7,498 nucleotides of DNA from Rugosibacter sp. (GCA_030652715.1 JAUSQB010000271.1:1-7498), one strand, 5' to 3'; numbered from the stretch's first letter, positions 1-6,176 are shown. Notes: generated by a model from the sequence alone, not told the origin. Program-made: numbers and translations.

Positions 1-1039
1 GATCATGGTCGGCACCGGCCAGGGGGCACGTGCCGGAATCCTCATCCGCAATGCAGAAGCACTGGAGCGGGCAGAAAAACTTAACATGCTGGTGGTCGAT
101 AAGACCGGCACCCTGACTGAGGGACGGCCTGTCGTCACGGAGGTGATTGACCTGACGGCGAATTTTCCTGAAAATTTTCTGGCCAATTTACTCACCCTCG
201 CGGCGAGCCTCGAACAGGGCGCGACACACCCGCTGGCCGCGGCAATCGTGGTGCGGGCAAAAGATGCAGGGCTCACGCTGGCGGCACCGCAAAACGTGGT
301 GACGATACCAGGTCACGGCGTGAGCGGCGAGATTGCGGGGTACCGGGTGGATGTCGGCTCGGTAGCCTGGATGGAAACGCAAGGCCGCGTGATGGCCGGC
401 GCTGTGGCGGCGGCCGAAGTACTGGCACAGCAGGGCGCAAGCGTTGCGGCGGTGGCGGTCGATGGTGTAGTGCAAGGGCTGATCGGGATTCGCGATCCGC
501 TGCGCGCGACCTCGCGAGCCGCCGTGGCACGCTTGAATGCATTGGGCATCGAGGTGGTGATGCTGACCGGCGACAATGCGACGACCGCTGCGACCGTCGC
601 GCGGGCAGCGGGCATCGCGCAGTTCGAGGCGAATGTCTTACCAGGCGACAAGGTCGCTACCGTCAAGCGATTAAGGGACAACGACGGCCGTCGCGTCGGC
701 ATGGTCGGCGACGGCATCAACGATGCCCCGGCGCTTGCCGCAGCCGCCGTCAGTTTCGCCATGGGCGCTGGTTCCGACGTGGCGATGCAGGCGGCCGATG
801 TGACGCTGATGCACAACGATTTGAACGGCGTCGCCGATGCGATCTCGCTCTCGCGCGCAACGCTCGGCAAGATCCGGCAAAATCTGTTCTTCGCCTTTAT
901 CTATAACGTGCTCGGCATCCCGGCCGCCGCCCTTGGTTTGCTCAACCCGGTCATTGCCGGTGCGGCGATGGCGGCAAGCTCGGTCTCGGTGGTGACAAGC
1001 TCGCTCCTCCTCAAACGCTGGAAACCCGGAAAGGACTGA
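1..1039 (+). CDS. copA: Copper-exporting P1B-type ATPase, C-terminal part (5' end outside window)
   Basis: This is the C-terminal part of an inner-membrane heavy-metal ATPase that pumps Cu(I) out of the cytoplasm using ATP. Numbering from the Met at base 5, visible motifs are the phosphorylation loop DKTGTLT (Asp32), the nucleotide-domain HP pair (75-76) and GHG loop (103-105), TGDN (188-191) and GDGIND (235-240). Two final membrane helices follow (about 292-312 and 316-336). They carry Tyr300-Asn301 and Met322 with Ser325-Ser326, the pattern of the Cu(I) subgroup P1B-1. The frame is open to the window edge, and the Met at base 5 lies inside the conserved stalk region, so it is not the start. 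Family members are roughly 700-850 residues, so the metal-binding domains and first six helices lie outside. The Asn commonly found near the end of the last helix is Ser here. The copper assignment is strong, but without the CPC helix it is not absolute. Confidence 0.93.
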   Translation, partial: IMVGTGQGARAGILIRNAEALERAEKLNMLVVDKTGTLTEGRPVVTEVIDLTANFPENFLANLLTLAASLEQGATHPLAAAIVVRAKDAGLTLAAPQNVVTIPGHGVSGEIAGYRVDVGSVAWMETQGRVMAGAVAAAEVLAQQGASVAAVAVDGVVQGLIGIRDPLRATSRAAVARLNALGIEVVMLTGDNATTAATVARAAGIAQFEANVLPGDKVATVKRLRDNDGRRVGMVGDGINDAPALAAAAVSFAMGAGSDVAMQAADVTLMHNDLNGVADAISLSRATLGKIRQNLFFAFIYNVLGIPAAALGLLNPVIAGAAMAASSVSVVTSSLLLKRWKPGKD

Positions 1040-1041
1040 CG

Positions 1042-1248
1042 ATGGAAACGATGACGATCAAGGTAGGCGGCATGACCTGCGGCGGTTGCGTGGCAAGTGT
1101 GACGCGGGTGCTTTCGGAGCTCGACGGTGTGACGAAGGTCGATGTTTCACTGGAGCAGGGGCACGCTGTGGTGGAGGCGGATGCTGCCAGAGTGCGCCGC
1201 GAACACCTGCTGCAGGTGGTCGAGGACGCAGGTTTCGATGCGACCTGA
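1042..1248 (+). CDS. copZ: CopZ-like copper chaperone (heavy-metal-associated domain)
   Basis: This 68-residue cytoplasmic protein is a single heavy-metal-associated domain. The Cu(I)-binding motif GMTCGGC lies near the N-terminus, with Cys13 and Cys16 as ligands. The rest fits the beta-alpha-beta-beta-alpha-beta fold, ending in the usual VEDAGFDA-type strand. Such proteins bind Cu(I) and hand it to the CopA pump. The start is set by GGAAAGGA at 1028-1035, six bases before the ATG. A second in-frame ATG at 1051 is possible but has poorer spacing. It begins two bases after the copA stop, so the two genes are almost certainly co-transcribed and translationally coupled. The domain call is very secure. 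The copper rather than mercury or zinc role rests on the neighbouring ATPase. Confidence 0.93.
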   Translation: METMTIKVGGMTCGGCVASVTRVLSELDGVTKVDVSLEQGHAVVEADAARVRREHLLQVVEDAGFDAT

Positions 1249-1256
1249 ATCAGGTC
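1242..1256. other. Short palindrome at the convergent gene junction
   Basis: GACCTGA-A-TCAGGTC is a perfect 15-base palindrome spanning the last codons of copZ and the gap before the converging operon. A run of five T lies about 20 bases further on (1276-1280). It could contribute to bidirectional transcription termination, but its one-base loop forces a short stem and no T-run follows directly on either strand, so this is weak. Confidence 0.25.
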
Positions 1257-1271
1257 TAGCTTGGCGCCACG

Positions 1272-1754
1272 TCAGTTTTTCGCACCGCCACGAACCTGAT
1301 GAAAGTTGGCGCTGGCGACACGGCGCCGACGCCCAAGCACGACGTGCAGGGGCAGCATGAATACCAGCAACCCGCCGACGACCTGATGCACGAGACTTCC
1401 CGCCCCCCGCCAATCCTCTGCTGGCGGGTAATAGAGCATCAATCCGCTGACGGCAAGCAGCAGCAGGACGGCTGTCAGCGTGGTGCCGCTGGCGCGATTG
1501 CGATGCGCTTTCCAGGCGCCCCACTGATGCTGCGGAAATAGCGAACCGGCCAGCCAAAGCAGCAGGTAGGCAGCGCAGCCATGCGCGACCAGCAGTCGAT
1601 GCCGCCACAGGCGCAGCGGATCGGAAAAATCTTCCGGGTCGAGTAGAAAGCCAAGCGCGATCCAGCCCAGGCCGGTGACGGCAATAAGGGCGACCGCCGC
1701 ATAAATCAGCCGCCGGTAGTTCCGGCTGATCACCAGGCCGCGAATCAGGCTCAT
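1272..1754 (-). CDS. Four-helix integral membrane protein with conserved-looking histidines, putative cytochrome b-like electron carrier
   Basis: This is a 160-residue inner-membrane protein with four predicted helices (about 16-38, 54-73, 91-109 and 121-140) and an Arg-rich end (142-145). Histidines lie in or at the ends of helices: His52 and His58 at helix 2, His76 just after it, and His123 and His137 at the two ends of helix 4. A 14-residue His spacing in one helix suits ligands to two stacked b-type hemes, as in cytochrome b/b561-like proteins. The start overlaps the end of the FMN-protein gene (ATGA, 1751-1754) and has AAGGTGG at 1762-1768, seven bases upstream. Tight coupling to a periplasmic flavoprotein suggests it delivers electrons across the membrane to that protein. 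I do not recognise a named family with certainty; a DUF4405-like or other four-helix membrane protein is possible. Heme binding is inference. Confidence 0.8.
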   Translation of the reverse strand: MSLIRGLVISRNYRRLIYAAVALIAVTGLGWIALGFLLDPEDFSDPLRLWRHRLLVAHGCAAYLLLWLAGSLFPQHQWGAWKAHRNRASGTTLTAVLLLLAVSGLMLYYPPAEDWRGAGSLVHQVVGGLLVFMLPLHVVLGRRRRVASANFHQVRGGAKN

Positions 1755-2287
1755 GACGCTGCCACCTTTTTCATCGTTTCCTGGTGCAGCCGCAAGGCCA
1801 GCTTCGCCATCCGCGTCATCGCCCGCACCGATAGCGTAGCACCGCTGATGCCGTCGATGTTGCGATCCAGTTGCTGTTTGTCACCCAACTGTGCACCAGT
1901 GAACTGGCGCAGGAAATTCGGGCTTTGCACTTCCCAGCCACGGCTTTCGCGGTAAGCCAGCACGCGCATGCGCTCGATGCGGCCGTCGTTGACGACAATG
2001 CCGACAGTGATCGGCATTTCCTTGCCGACTTCATCCAGCACCCAGGCCGTGCGATGACCAACGCGCCAATAGCGCAGGCGGGCTGCGCTGATGTCACGCC
2101 CCAGAATAGCCTGCACAGCGGGACGCAACTCTGCCGTCAGCCACAGAAATTCAGGCACAGCGGGCAAGGCAGACTGAGCAAACGCCTCACGCAAAAAGCG
2201 CGCGGTCTCCGCCTCCGCATCGGCTGCTGCTGCGGGCAGTGCCCAAAGCAACATGAATGCCAATAAAAGAAAGCGGAGACGTGTCAT
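1751..2287 (-). CDS. Periplasmic FMN-binding domain protein, predicted covalently flavinylated
   Basis: This is a 178-residue secreted flavoprotein. The first 23 or so residues form a Sec signal peptide (Met-Thr-Arg-Leu-Arg, a Leu-rich core, then PAAAA), with cleavage likely near Ala22-Asp24. The C-terminal half is an FMN-binding domain, with the RESRGWEV segment and then DGISGATLS. In this family ApbE-type flavin transferases attach FMN through a phosphoester bond to the Thr of SGAT, here Thr151. The start used is one base after the porin stop (TGACATG). An in-frame ATG at 2323 lies inside the porin gene and would put 12 extra residues before a good signal peptide, so it is rejected. Neither start has a clear ribosome binding site, which fits coupled translation. 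By context it probably relays electrons from the adjacent membrane protein to a periplasmic acceptor such as ferric iron. The domain is secure; the acceptor is inferred. Confidence 0.9.
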   Translation of the reverse strand: MTRLRFLLLAFMLLWALPAAAADAEAETARFLREAFAQSALPAVPEFLWLTAELRPAVQAILGRDISAARLRYWRVGHRTAWVLDEVGKEMPITVGIVVNDGRIERMRVLAYRESRGWEVQSPNFLRQFTGAQLGDKQQLDRNIDGISGATLSVRAMTRMAKLALRLHQETMKKVAAS

Positions 2288-2288
2288 G

Positions 2289-3533
2289 TCAGAACTGATA
2301 ACCCACGCCCAGATTAAAGCCATTCAGATTTTTGCCATCGTCATTATTCTGCCGCTGATAATCGGCCTTGAGCACCACGTCAGGATGCGGCCAGTAGTTC
2401 ATGCCGACATCGATCTGCTTTTTCTTGCTGGCGATATTATCGCCCGCCTTGTTATCCCACAGATTGTAACGGGCGAACACACCCCATTGTTCGGAAAGCT
2501 TGAACGACGGCTCGACATACCAGCCTTTTTGCTTGTCAGCGCCGATGGCTTTTGGGCCATCGCCATCCAAAGACCACTGTGCGTACAGCGCCTTGAGGCC
2601 GAACGGCCCTTTGTTGATGATGCTGTGAACTTCATACAAATTAGCGCTGCCTGCGGTAGCATCCAGGCCTTGGGTGATGTCGCTCTGATGCTGAACGGTA
2701 CCACCGAGTTCGACGCCGGGAATGGCAGTCCACTTCAAACGGGCGGTAGCGGCTAAATTCTTCGCACGAGCTTCGCTGGTTTTCTGGCGGCCATCGCGGG
2801 GCTTGTACTCTTTGGCTTCAGTCGTAGCGAGTCCCTCATGAATGGCAAAATCATAGCCGAAGCCGTCACCGAATCGCCCCGACAGCGCCGCGCCGCCCGC
2901 CCACCAGGTGGCAGGAATAATGTCTTTTTCGACCGGATTACGCTCGACGCCATAGAAGGTCGGCGGCTCGTGCGTTTCGTTGATGATGCCAACCGGAATC
3001 ATGAATAGCCCTGCTTTCGCGCGATGCTTGTCGTTCAGGTCGAACTCGACATAGGCCTGTTCCAGTTCGATTTCACCTTTTTTGCCTTCGCCGGCGATGC
3101 TGTGCTCCACTTCCAGCTCCGAGAAAAATCGCGTGCGCGAGTTGAATTCATGGCCGAAAAACAGCACGAAGCGATGCAGGTCGATCTCATCCTTGCTTTT
3201 TGCACCGCCTTTGCCATCCAGCGAGTTGTAATGCATCTCACCATAGCCGCCCAGTTTCGTTTTATCCGCCCAGCTTGATCCGGACGAATTGCCCGAGGTG
3301 GCAATTTTTTCCATCTGCTCACCGGTCGCTTCGACTTTCTGATCAGTCTGTTGCAATTGTTGCTTTAATAAGCGATTTTCTTTTTCCATTGCGTCGAAGC
3401 GGGCTTCAAGTGCTTTCAGCCTGTCTTCAGTACTGGCATCGGCCGCCCAGCCAGGCGCGGCAAACAGGCCGATAACGGCAAGGGCGAGGGTCTTACGGGC
3501 AAAGCAGGCAAAACGGGGCAAGCGATGAGACAT
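2289..3533 (-). CDS. Outer-membrane porin with N-terminal coiled coil, OprO/OprP-like
   Basis: This 414-residue outer-membrane beta-barrel protein starts with a Sec signal peptide of about 30 residues (cleavage near PGWA-ADA). A charged heptad-like coiled coil follows (about 35-78, with repeated EDRLKALEARF and KENRLLKQQL). The barrel then begins around GGYGEMHY (95-102) and continues as alternating amphipathic strands to the terminal Phe414, the usual outer-membrane sorting signal. The coiled coil resembles the trimerising N-terminus of phosphate-selective porin O/P relatives. AAGGAG at 3541-3546, seven bases before the ATG, is the best ribosome binding site in the operon, fitting a protein needed in high amounts. 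It lies 82 bases after feoA and is directly coupled to the FMN-protein gene. Its place in an iron operon suggests passage of iron or small iron complexes. The substrate cannot be read from sequence, and phosphate or another anion is possible. Confidence 0.87.
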   Translation of the reverse strand: MSHRLPRFACFARKTLALAVIGLFAAPGWAADASTEDRLKALEARFDAMEKENRLLKQQLQQTDQKVEATGEQMEKIATSGNSSGSSWADKTKLGGYGEMHYNSLDGKGGAKSKDEIDLHRFVLFFGHEFNSRTRFFSELEVEHSIAGEGKKGEIELEQAYVEFDLNDKHRAKAGLFMIPVGIINETHEPPTFYGVERNPVEKDIIPATWWAGGAALSGRFGDGFGYDFAIHEGLATTEAKEYKPRDGRQKTSEARAKNLAATARLKWTAIPGVELGGTVQHQSDITQGLDATAGSANLYEVHSIINKGPFGLKALYAQWSLDGDGPKAIGADKQKGWYVEPSFKLSEQWGVFARYNLWDNKAGDNIASKKKQIDVGMNYWPHPDVVLKADYQRQNNDDGKNLNGFNLGVGYQF

Positions 3534-3615
3534 GGCAATTCTCCTTGGTGAGTTGTTGTGGCTGGCTGGGAGACATCACCTGGCTCGCCTGGGGTTGAAA
3601 ATGGCAAAGTAAAGC

Positions 3616-3849
3616 TTACAGTTGGTGCGATTCCTCGACGAGAATAGCGTTGGCAATAACATCTTCCAGCGCCAGTTCGGCATGTTCGACAGCAATGCGC
3701 GTTACCGGATGGTGGGCGAGCAAGGTGATAGGCGTGCCGGGGGTGAGCCCCCAGGCGGAGAGATGACCGCGCAAGTCAGGCGCAAGAGCACTATCGAAAC
3801 CGCGCACCAGGAGTTTGCTGCCAGGGGCAAAGTCGCGCAGGGTAGGCAT
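3616..3849 (-). CDS. feoA: FeoA, small ferrous iron transport accessory protein
   Basis: This is a 77-residue cytoplasmic protein with the SH3-like FeoA fold. It begins with the typical MPTLRDFAPG opening, has a central GLTPGTPITLL turn and strand, and ends in a strand carrying AVEHAELALEDVIANAILVE. FeoA proteins work with FeoB in Fe(II) uptake, probably by contacting its cytoplasmic side. The start codon shares its A with the feoB stop (TGATG, 3847-3851), so translation is coupled. A longer open frame to 3987 exists, but its first 46 residues are an off-frame shadow of feoB. The order feoB then feoA is the reverse of the common feoA-feoB arrangement. The length is normal for a stand-alone FeoA. 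Confidence 0.92.
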   Translation of the reverse strand: MPTLRDFAPGSKLLVRGFDSALAPDLRGHLSAWGLTPGTPITLLAHHPVTRIAVEHAELALEDVIANAILVEESHQL

Positions 3850-5774
3850 CAGGCAAAACCAACCAAAAGCAGGACGCGGTGCAACAGGCCACCGATGAGA
3901 AAAGCCAGTGGCGTGATAAGCGACAGCATGATGATGGCGGTCTTCAATCCTTGTTCTTTGACAATCACCAGCATGCTGGCAATGCAAGGCACAAACAGAG
4001 TTAGTGTGACCAGCCCGACCAGCCCTTGTTCCGGCGAGAGCGCGCTGCCCATGGCAAACAGCCCCGTGGCACCAAAGTCACGGCGCAAAAAACCCATCAG
4101 GAAGGCGGCCGAAGCTTCTTTGGGCAAACCCAGCCAGCCGGTGACCAGTGGCTCGCCGGCCTGAATCAGCCAAGGCAGCACACCGATGCGGTCAAGGGTA
4201 AACATCAGCGCTGCGCCAATAAGAAATAGCGGAATGACTTCCTGAAGATACCACTTCAAGCGCGACCAGGTTTTCTTGGCCACATTCCCCATCACGGGCA
4301 GACGCATTGGCGGCAGCTCGGTCATCAGCGGAATGCGTTTGCCCTTGACCAGTTTGCCTGACAACCAGCCGACGGTAAACAGCACGAGGATTACCGTGCC
4401 CAGCCAGATCAGGAAGGCCGCCATACCGTAACTTGCCAGCATACCCATAACCACGCCCAGTTGCGCCGAACAGGGGATGGCCAGCGCCAGGAGGAAGGTG
4501 ACTATCAACCGCTCACGCGGGGTGTGCAAAATGCGCGTGGTAAGCGTAGCCATGGTCACGCACCCCAGACCCAGCACCATCGGCAACACGGCGCGGCCAT
4601 TCAAGCCCAGCATCTTGAAAGCGCGGTTGGAGAGCACCGAGAGTCGGGCAAAGTAGCCGGAATCCTCAAGAATGCCAAAAGCGATGAAAAAAGTAGTGAC
4701 GATGGGCAGAATCAGCGCCAGCGCATAGGTCATGCCCATGGTCCACAAGCCATACGGGCCAACCAGAAAATCCTGCAACCACACGATAGGTACCCAAGCG
4801 GTAACGATGTGCTGGAACCATGGGTTGATGATACCGTTGAATAAATCCTCTTCCAGCAAGCCAACCAATACACCCGCGCCGAACTGTCCAACGAAGGCAT
4901 AGACCGAATACAGCACCAACGCGACAATCGGCCAACCCAGCCAGCGGTGCACCGACCACTGACCAATGCGCTGCACCAACCGATTGCCCATCTGACCGGC
5001 ATCTCGGACAACGCGTCGGACAATGGCTTCAGCTGCCGTTATGCGGGCACGCTGCAAAATTTCCGCCAGAGGCTCGGTGAACTCGTCCTGCAGGCGTTCG
5101 CGCCGTGCTGCGAGGGCGAATAGATCGGCATTTTGCGTGCCTTGGGCGGCAAGCCATTCCTCAGTCGCCTTGTCGCCCGCCAGATACAGCAGGGCAACAA
5201 CGCGCGACGACAAATGCGCAGCAGGCAGCATCAGCACCAGATCGTCAATCGCCGCCTCGATTTCATTGGCATAGGTAAGACGAAAAACGGGAACCTTCGC
5301 AGTGGTAATCGCGCGCGACAACGCTGCTATGCCTTCGTTACCCGTAGCCACCGTGGGCACCACGGCGAGCCCAAGCTCGACTGCCAACTTGGCTGGATCG
5401 AACGCCATGCCACATGCCCGGGCTTCATCCATCATGTTCAGGGCCAGAACCATAGGCACGCCCGCTTCGGCCAGAAGCAGGGCAAGTTGCACGGTGCGGC
5501 GCAAGTTCTTGGCGTCCCCCACCTGCACCAGGGTACGCAACTTTTCGTGAAGCAGTATGTGCGCCGTAGCCTGCTCATCTTCGCTGCGTGCTGGCAGCGT
5601 CAAGATGCCGGGTGTATCCAGTATCATCTGATCAGGATGGTCGCGTCGTTGACCACGCGTCACCTCAACCGTTGTTCCGGGATAATTCGAGACGTTGACA
5701 TACCGACCGGTCAGGCGATGAAAAATAACCGATTTTCCAACGTTTGGCTGACCAACAAGTGCAATAGAAATCAT
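3849..5774 (-). CDS. feoB: FeoB, ferrous iron transporter with N-terminal GTPase domain
   Basis: This 641-residue inner-membrane protein imports Fe(II). The N-terminal G domain shows G1 GQPNVGKS (8-15), the switch YPGTTVE (31-37), G3 DTPG (53-56), G4 NMMD (113-116) and a G5-like ATGNEG (143-148). A helical linker (about 165-270) leads to the membrane part (about 280-640), made of two inverted Gate regions. The pore motifs are GLGCVTMATLTTR (Cys405), IPCSAQLGV (Cys435) and FVPCIAS (Cys597). These differ from the GCNVPA/PCSARLP style of the E. coli protein and resemble a variant I recall from anaerobic and iron-metabolising bacteria. It is shorter than the roughly 770-residue E. coli FeoB and lacks a cytoplasmic C-terminal extension. 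The ATG at 5774 is the only common start codon after the in-frame stop upstream; no good ribosome binding site precedes it. It lies 36 bases after hemP in the same operon. Confidence 0.97.
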   Translation of the reverse strand: MISIALVGQPNVGKSVIFHRLTGRYVNVSNYPGTTVEVTRGQRRDHPDQMILDTPGILTLPARSEDEQATAHILLHEKLRTLVQVGDAKNLRRTVQLALLLAEAGVPMVLALNMMDEARACGMAFDPAKLAVELGLAVVPTVATGNEGIAALSRAITTAKVPVFRLTYANEIEAAIDDLVLMLPAAHLSSRVVALLYLAGDKATEEWLAAQGTQNADLFALAARRERLQDEFTEPLAEILQRARITAAEAIVRRVVRDAGQMGNRLVQRIGQWSVHRWLGWPIVALVLYSVYAFVGQFGAGVLVGLLEEDLFNGIINPWFQHIVTAWVPIVWLQDFLVGPYGLWTMGMTYALALILPIVTTFFIAFGILEDSGYFARLSVLSNRAFKMLGLNGRAVLPMVLGLGCVTMATLTTRILHTPRERLIVTFLLALAIPCSAQLGVVMGMLASYGMAAFLIWLGTVILVLFTVGWLSGKLVKGKRIPLMTELPPMRLPVMGNVAKKTWSRLKWYLQEVIPLFLIGAALMFTLDRIGVLPWLIQAGEPLVTGWLGLPKEASAAFLMGFLRRDFGATGLFAMGSALSPEQGLVGLVTLTLFVPCIASMLVIVKEQGLKTAIIMLSLITPLAFLIGGLLHRVLLLVGFA

Positions 5775-5810
5775 GGCCGGTATTGAATCACAATGATCTG
5801 CATGGAAACC

Positions 5811-5996
5811 TTATTTCGTCAAAATTAGCTTGTCTTGCCGGGTTTTCCGCAATCGATATATCTTGCCAGCATGAATAATCTGGACTTCCTGATAGCTATC
5901 GCTAGCGAACAGTGCGGTGCTATCCATGACCCGGGTGGGTGGCATTTTTTCAACCGCCTGGACAGGTTGCGGGCGGTTGGAAGAAAGCGATTTCAT
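5811..5996 (-). CDS. hemP: HemP/HmuP-family small hemin-uptake protein
   Basis: This 61-residue protein carries the HemP signature in its C-terminal half: ALF near 28-30, then EVQIIHAGKIYRLRKTRQDK (37-56) and a terminal LILTK. The N-terminal 20 or so residues are Pro/Ser/Gln-rich and probably unstructured. Family members are tied to heme utilisation, and the rhizobial HmuP and Burkholderia HemP are reported to act as regulators of heme-uptake genes. The open frame runs further upstream (to 6068), but those Met codons lie upstream of the predicted transcription start and overlap the Fur box, so the ATG at 5996 is chosen. No strong ribosome binding site is seen. As first gene of a Fur-controlled ferrous iron operon it is in an unusual place, since homologues usually sit beside TonB-dependent heme receptors. 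The family assignment is firm; the local role is unknown. Confidence 0.9.
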   Translation of the reverse strand: MKSLSSNRPQPVQAVEKMPPTRVMDSTALFASDSYQEVQIIHAGKIYRLRKTRQDKLILTK

Positions 5997-6020
5997 AAAA
6001 ATAGGGACATCTCTTATTTT

Positions 6021-6039
6021 GTTAATGAGAATCATTATT
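6021..6039 (-). promoter_or_regulatory. Fur box (iron-responsive operator)
   Basis: Read on the plus strand, gttaatgagaatcattatt matches the 19-base Fur consensus GATAATGATAATCATTATC at 16 positions. It covers the -10 hexamer and the predicted transcription start of the hemP-feoBA operon, the classic placement for repression by Fe(II)-Fur. It begins 24 bases upstream of the hemP ATG. Confidence 0.9.
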
Positions 6040-6062
6040 ATTAATAAATGCAGGAATGTCAA
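6034..6062 (-). promoter_or_regulatory. Sigma70-type promoter of the hemP-feoB-feoA-porin operon
   Basis: On the minus strand a perfect -35 TTGACA (6057-6062) is followed by a 17-base spacer and a -10 AATAAT (6034-6039, five of six matches to TATAAT). This predicts a start near 6027 and a leader of about 30 bases before the hemP ATG. The -10 is contained within the Fur box. No comparable promoter was seen inside the 82-base feoA-porin gap, so this one probably serves all six genes. Confidence 0.8.
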
Positions 6063-6082
6063 CAACAACGAACGCTATATGA

Positions 6083-6125
6083 CTGTAGCCCTTAACGGTG
6101 TTTAAAACACCGCTAAGGGCTACAG
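6083..6125. repeat. 43-base near-perfect palindrome between the aldehyde dehydrogenase gene and the hemP promoter
   Basis: Two 21-base arms surround the single base 6104. Pairing is ctgtagccctta, one A/C mismatch (6095/6113), then cggtgttt, giving 20 of 21 pairs. It begins about 20 bases upstream of the hemP -35 and 51 bases past the aldehyde dehydrogenase stop. It can form a very stable hairpin in RNA from either strand, so it may end or insulate transcription coming from the aldehyde dehydrogenase gene. Neither side has the T-run of a classical intrinsic terminator. A repetitive extragenic element or a protein-binding palindrome are alternatives. Confidence 0.85.
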
Positions 6126-6149
6126 GGTGCTACTTATGGCGCTAGCGGA

Positions 6150-6163
6150 GGCTAGTTTTAGCC
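6150..6163. other. Small hairpin just past the aldehyde dehydrogenase stop
   Basis: GGCTA-GTTT-TAGCC forms a five-pair stem with a four-base loop, 13 bases after the stop of the aldehyde dehydrogenase gene. With the large palindrome further on it could act in 3'-end formation or mRNA protection. The stem is short and lacks a T-run. Confidence 0.3.
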
Positions 6164-6176
6164 TTGGCAACAAGCA

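Noticed and set aside
313..870. 185-residue Ala/Ser/Thr-rich open frame on the minus strand opposite copA
   Set aside because: Low-complexity product typical of antisense frames in GC-rich genes; copA carries all the P-type ATPase motifs.
1205..1219. CACCTGC-T-GCAGGTG palindrome within copZ
   Set aside because: It is inside the coding sequence with a one-base loop and is explained by Leu/Gln codon usage; no regulatory context.
2253..2756. 167-residue open frame on the plus strand opposite the porin
   Set aside because: The hydrophobic stretch near its start is the complement of porin strands, and the porin frame has a signal peptide, coiled coil and terminal Phe.
3534..3615. Separate promoter for the porin in the gap after feoA
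   Set aside because: A TTGCCA hexamer exists on the minus strand but no -10 follows at 16-18 bases, and no Fur-like sequence is present. Only the ribosome binding site is convincing.
3850..3987. N-terminal extension of FeoA by 46 residues
   Set aside because: It lies inside feoB in another frame, is rich in His/Arg with no FeoA similarity, and the TGATG junction gives a better start.
3622..4164. 180-residue open frame on the plus strand opposite feoA and the end of feoB
   Set aside because: It is a shadow of two well supported genes, with no domain and no ribosome binding site of note.
5133..5786. 217-residue open frame on the plus strand opposite feoB
   Set aside because: It lies entirely antisense to a clear FeoB GTPase domain, has a composition unlike a folded protein and has no recognisable motif.
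5997..6068. Upstream extension of hemP to the ATG at 6068
   Set aside because: It would be encoded over the Fur box and promoter, upstream of the predicted transcription start, and HemP proteins are about 60 residues.
6083..6125. Calling the large palindrome a standard intrinsic terminator
   Set aside because: No run of T follows the stem on either strand, so it is reported as a palindrome with termination as one possibility.
5891..6147. Repeated cgctagcg palindromes at 5900-5907 and 6140-6147
   Set aside because: Two copies of an eight-base palindrome, one of them within hemP coding sequence, with no array or spacing pattern. Chance is sufficient.
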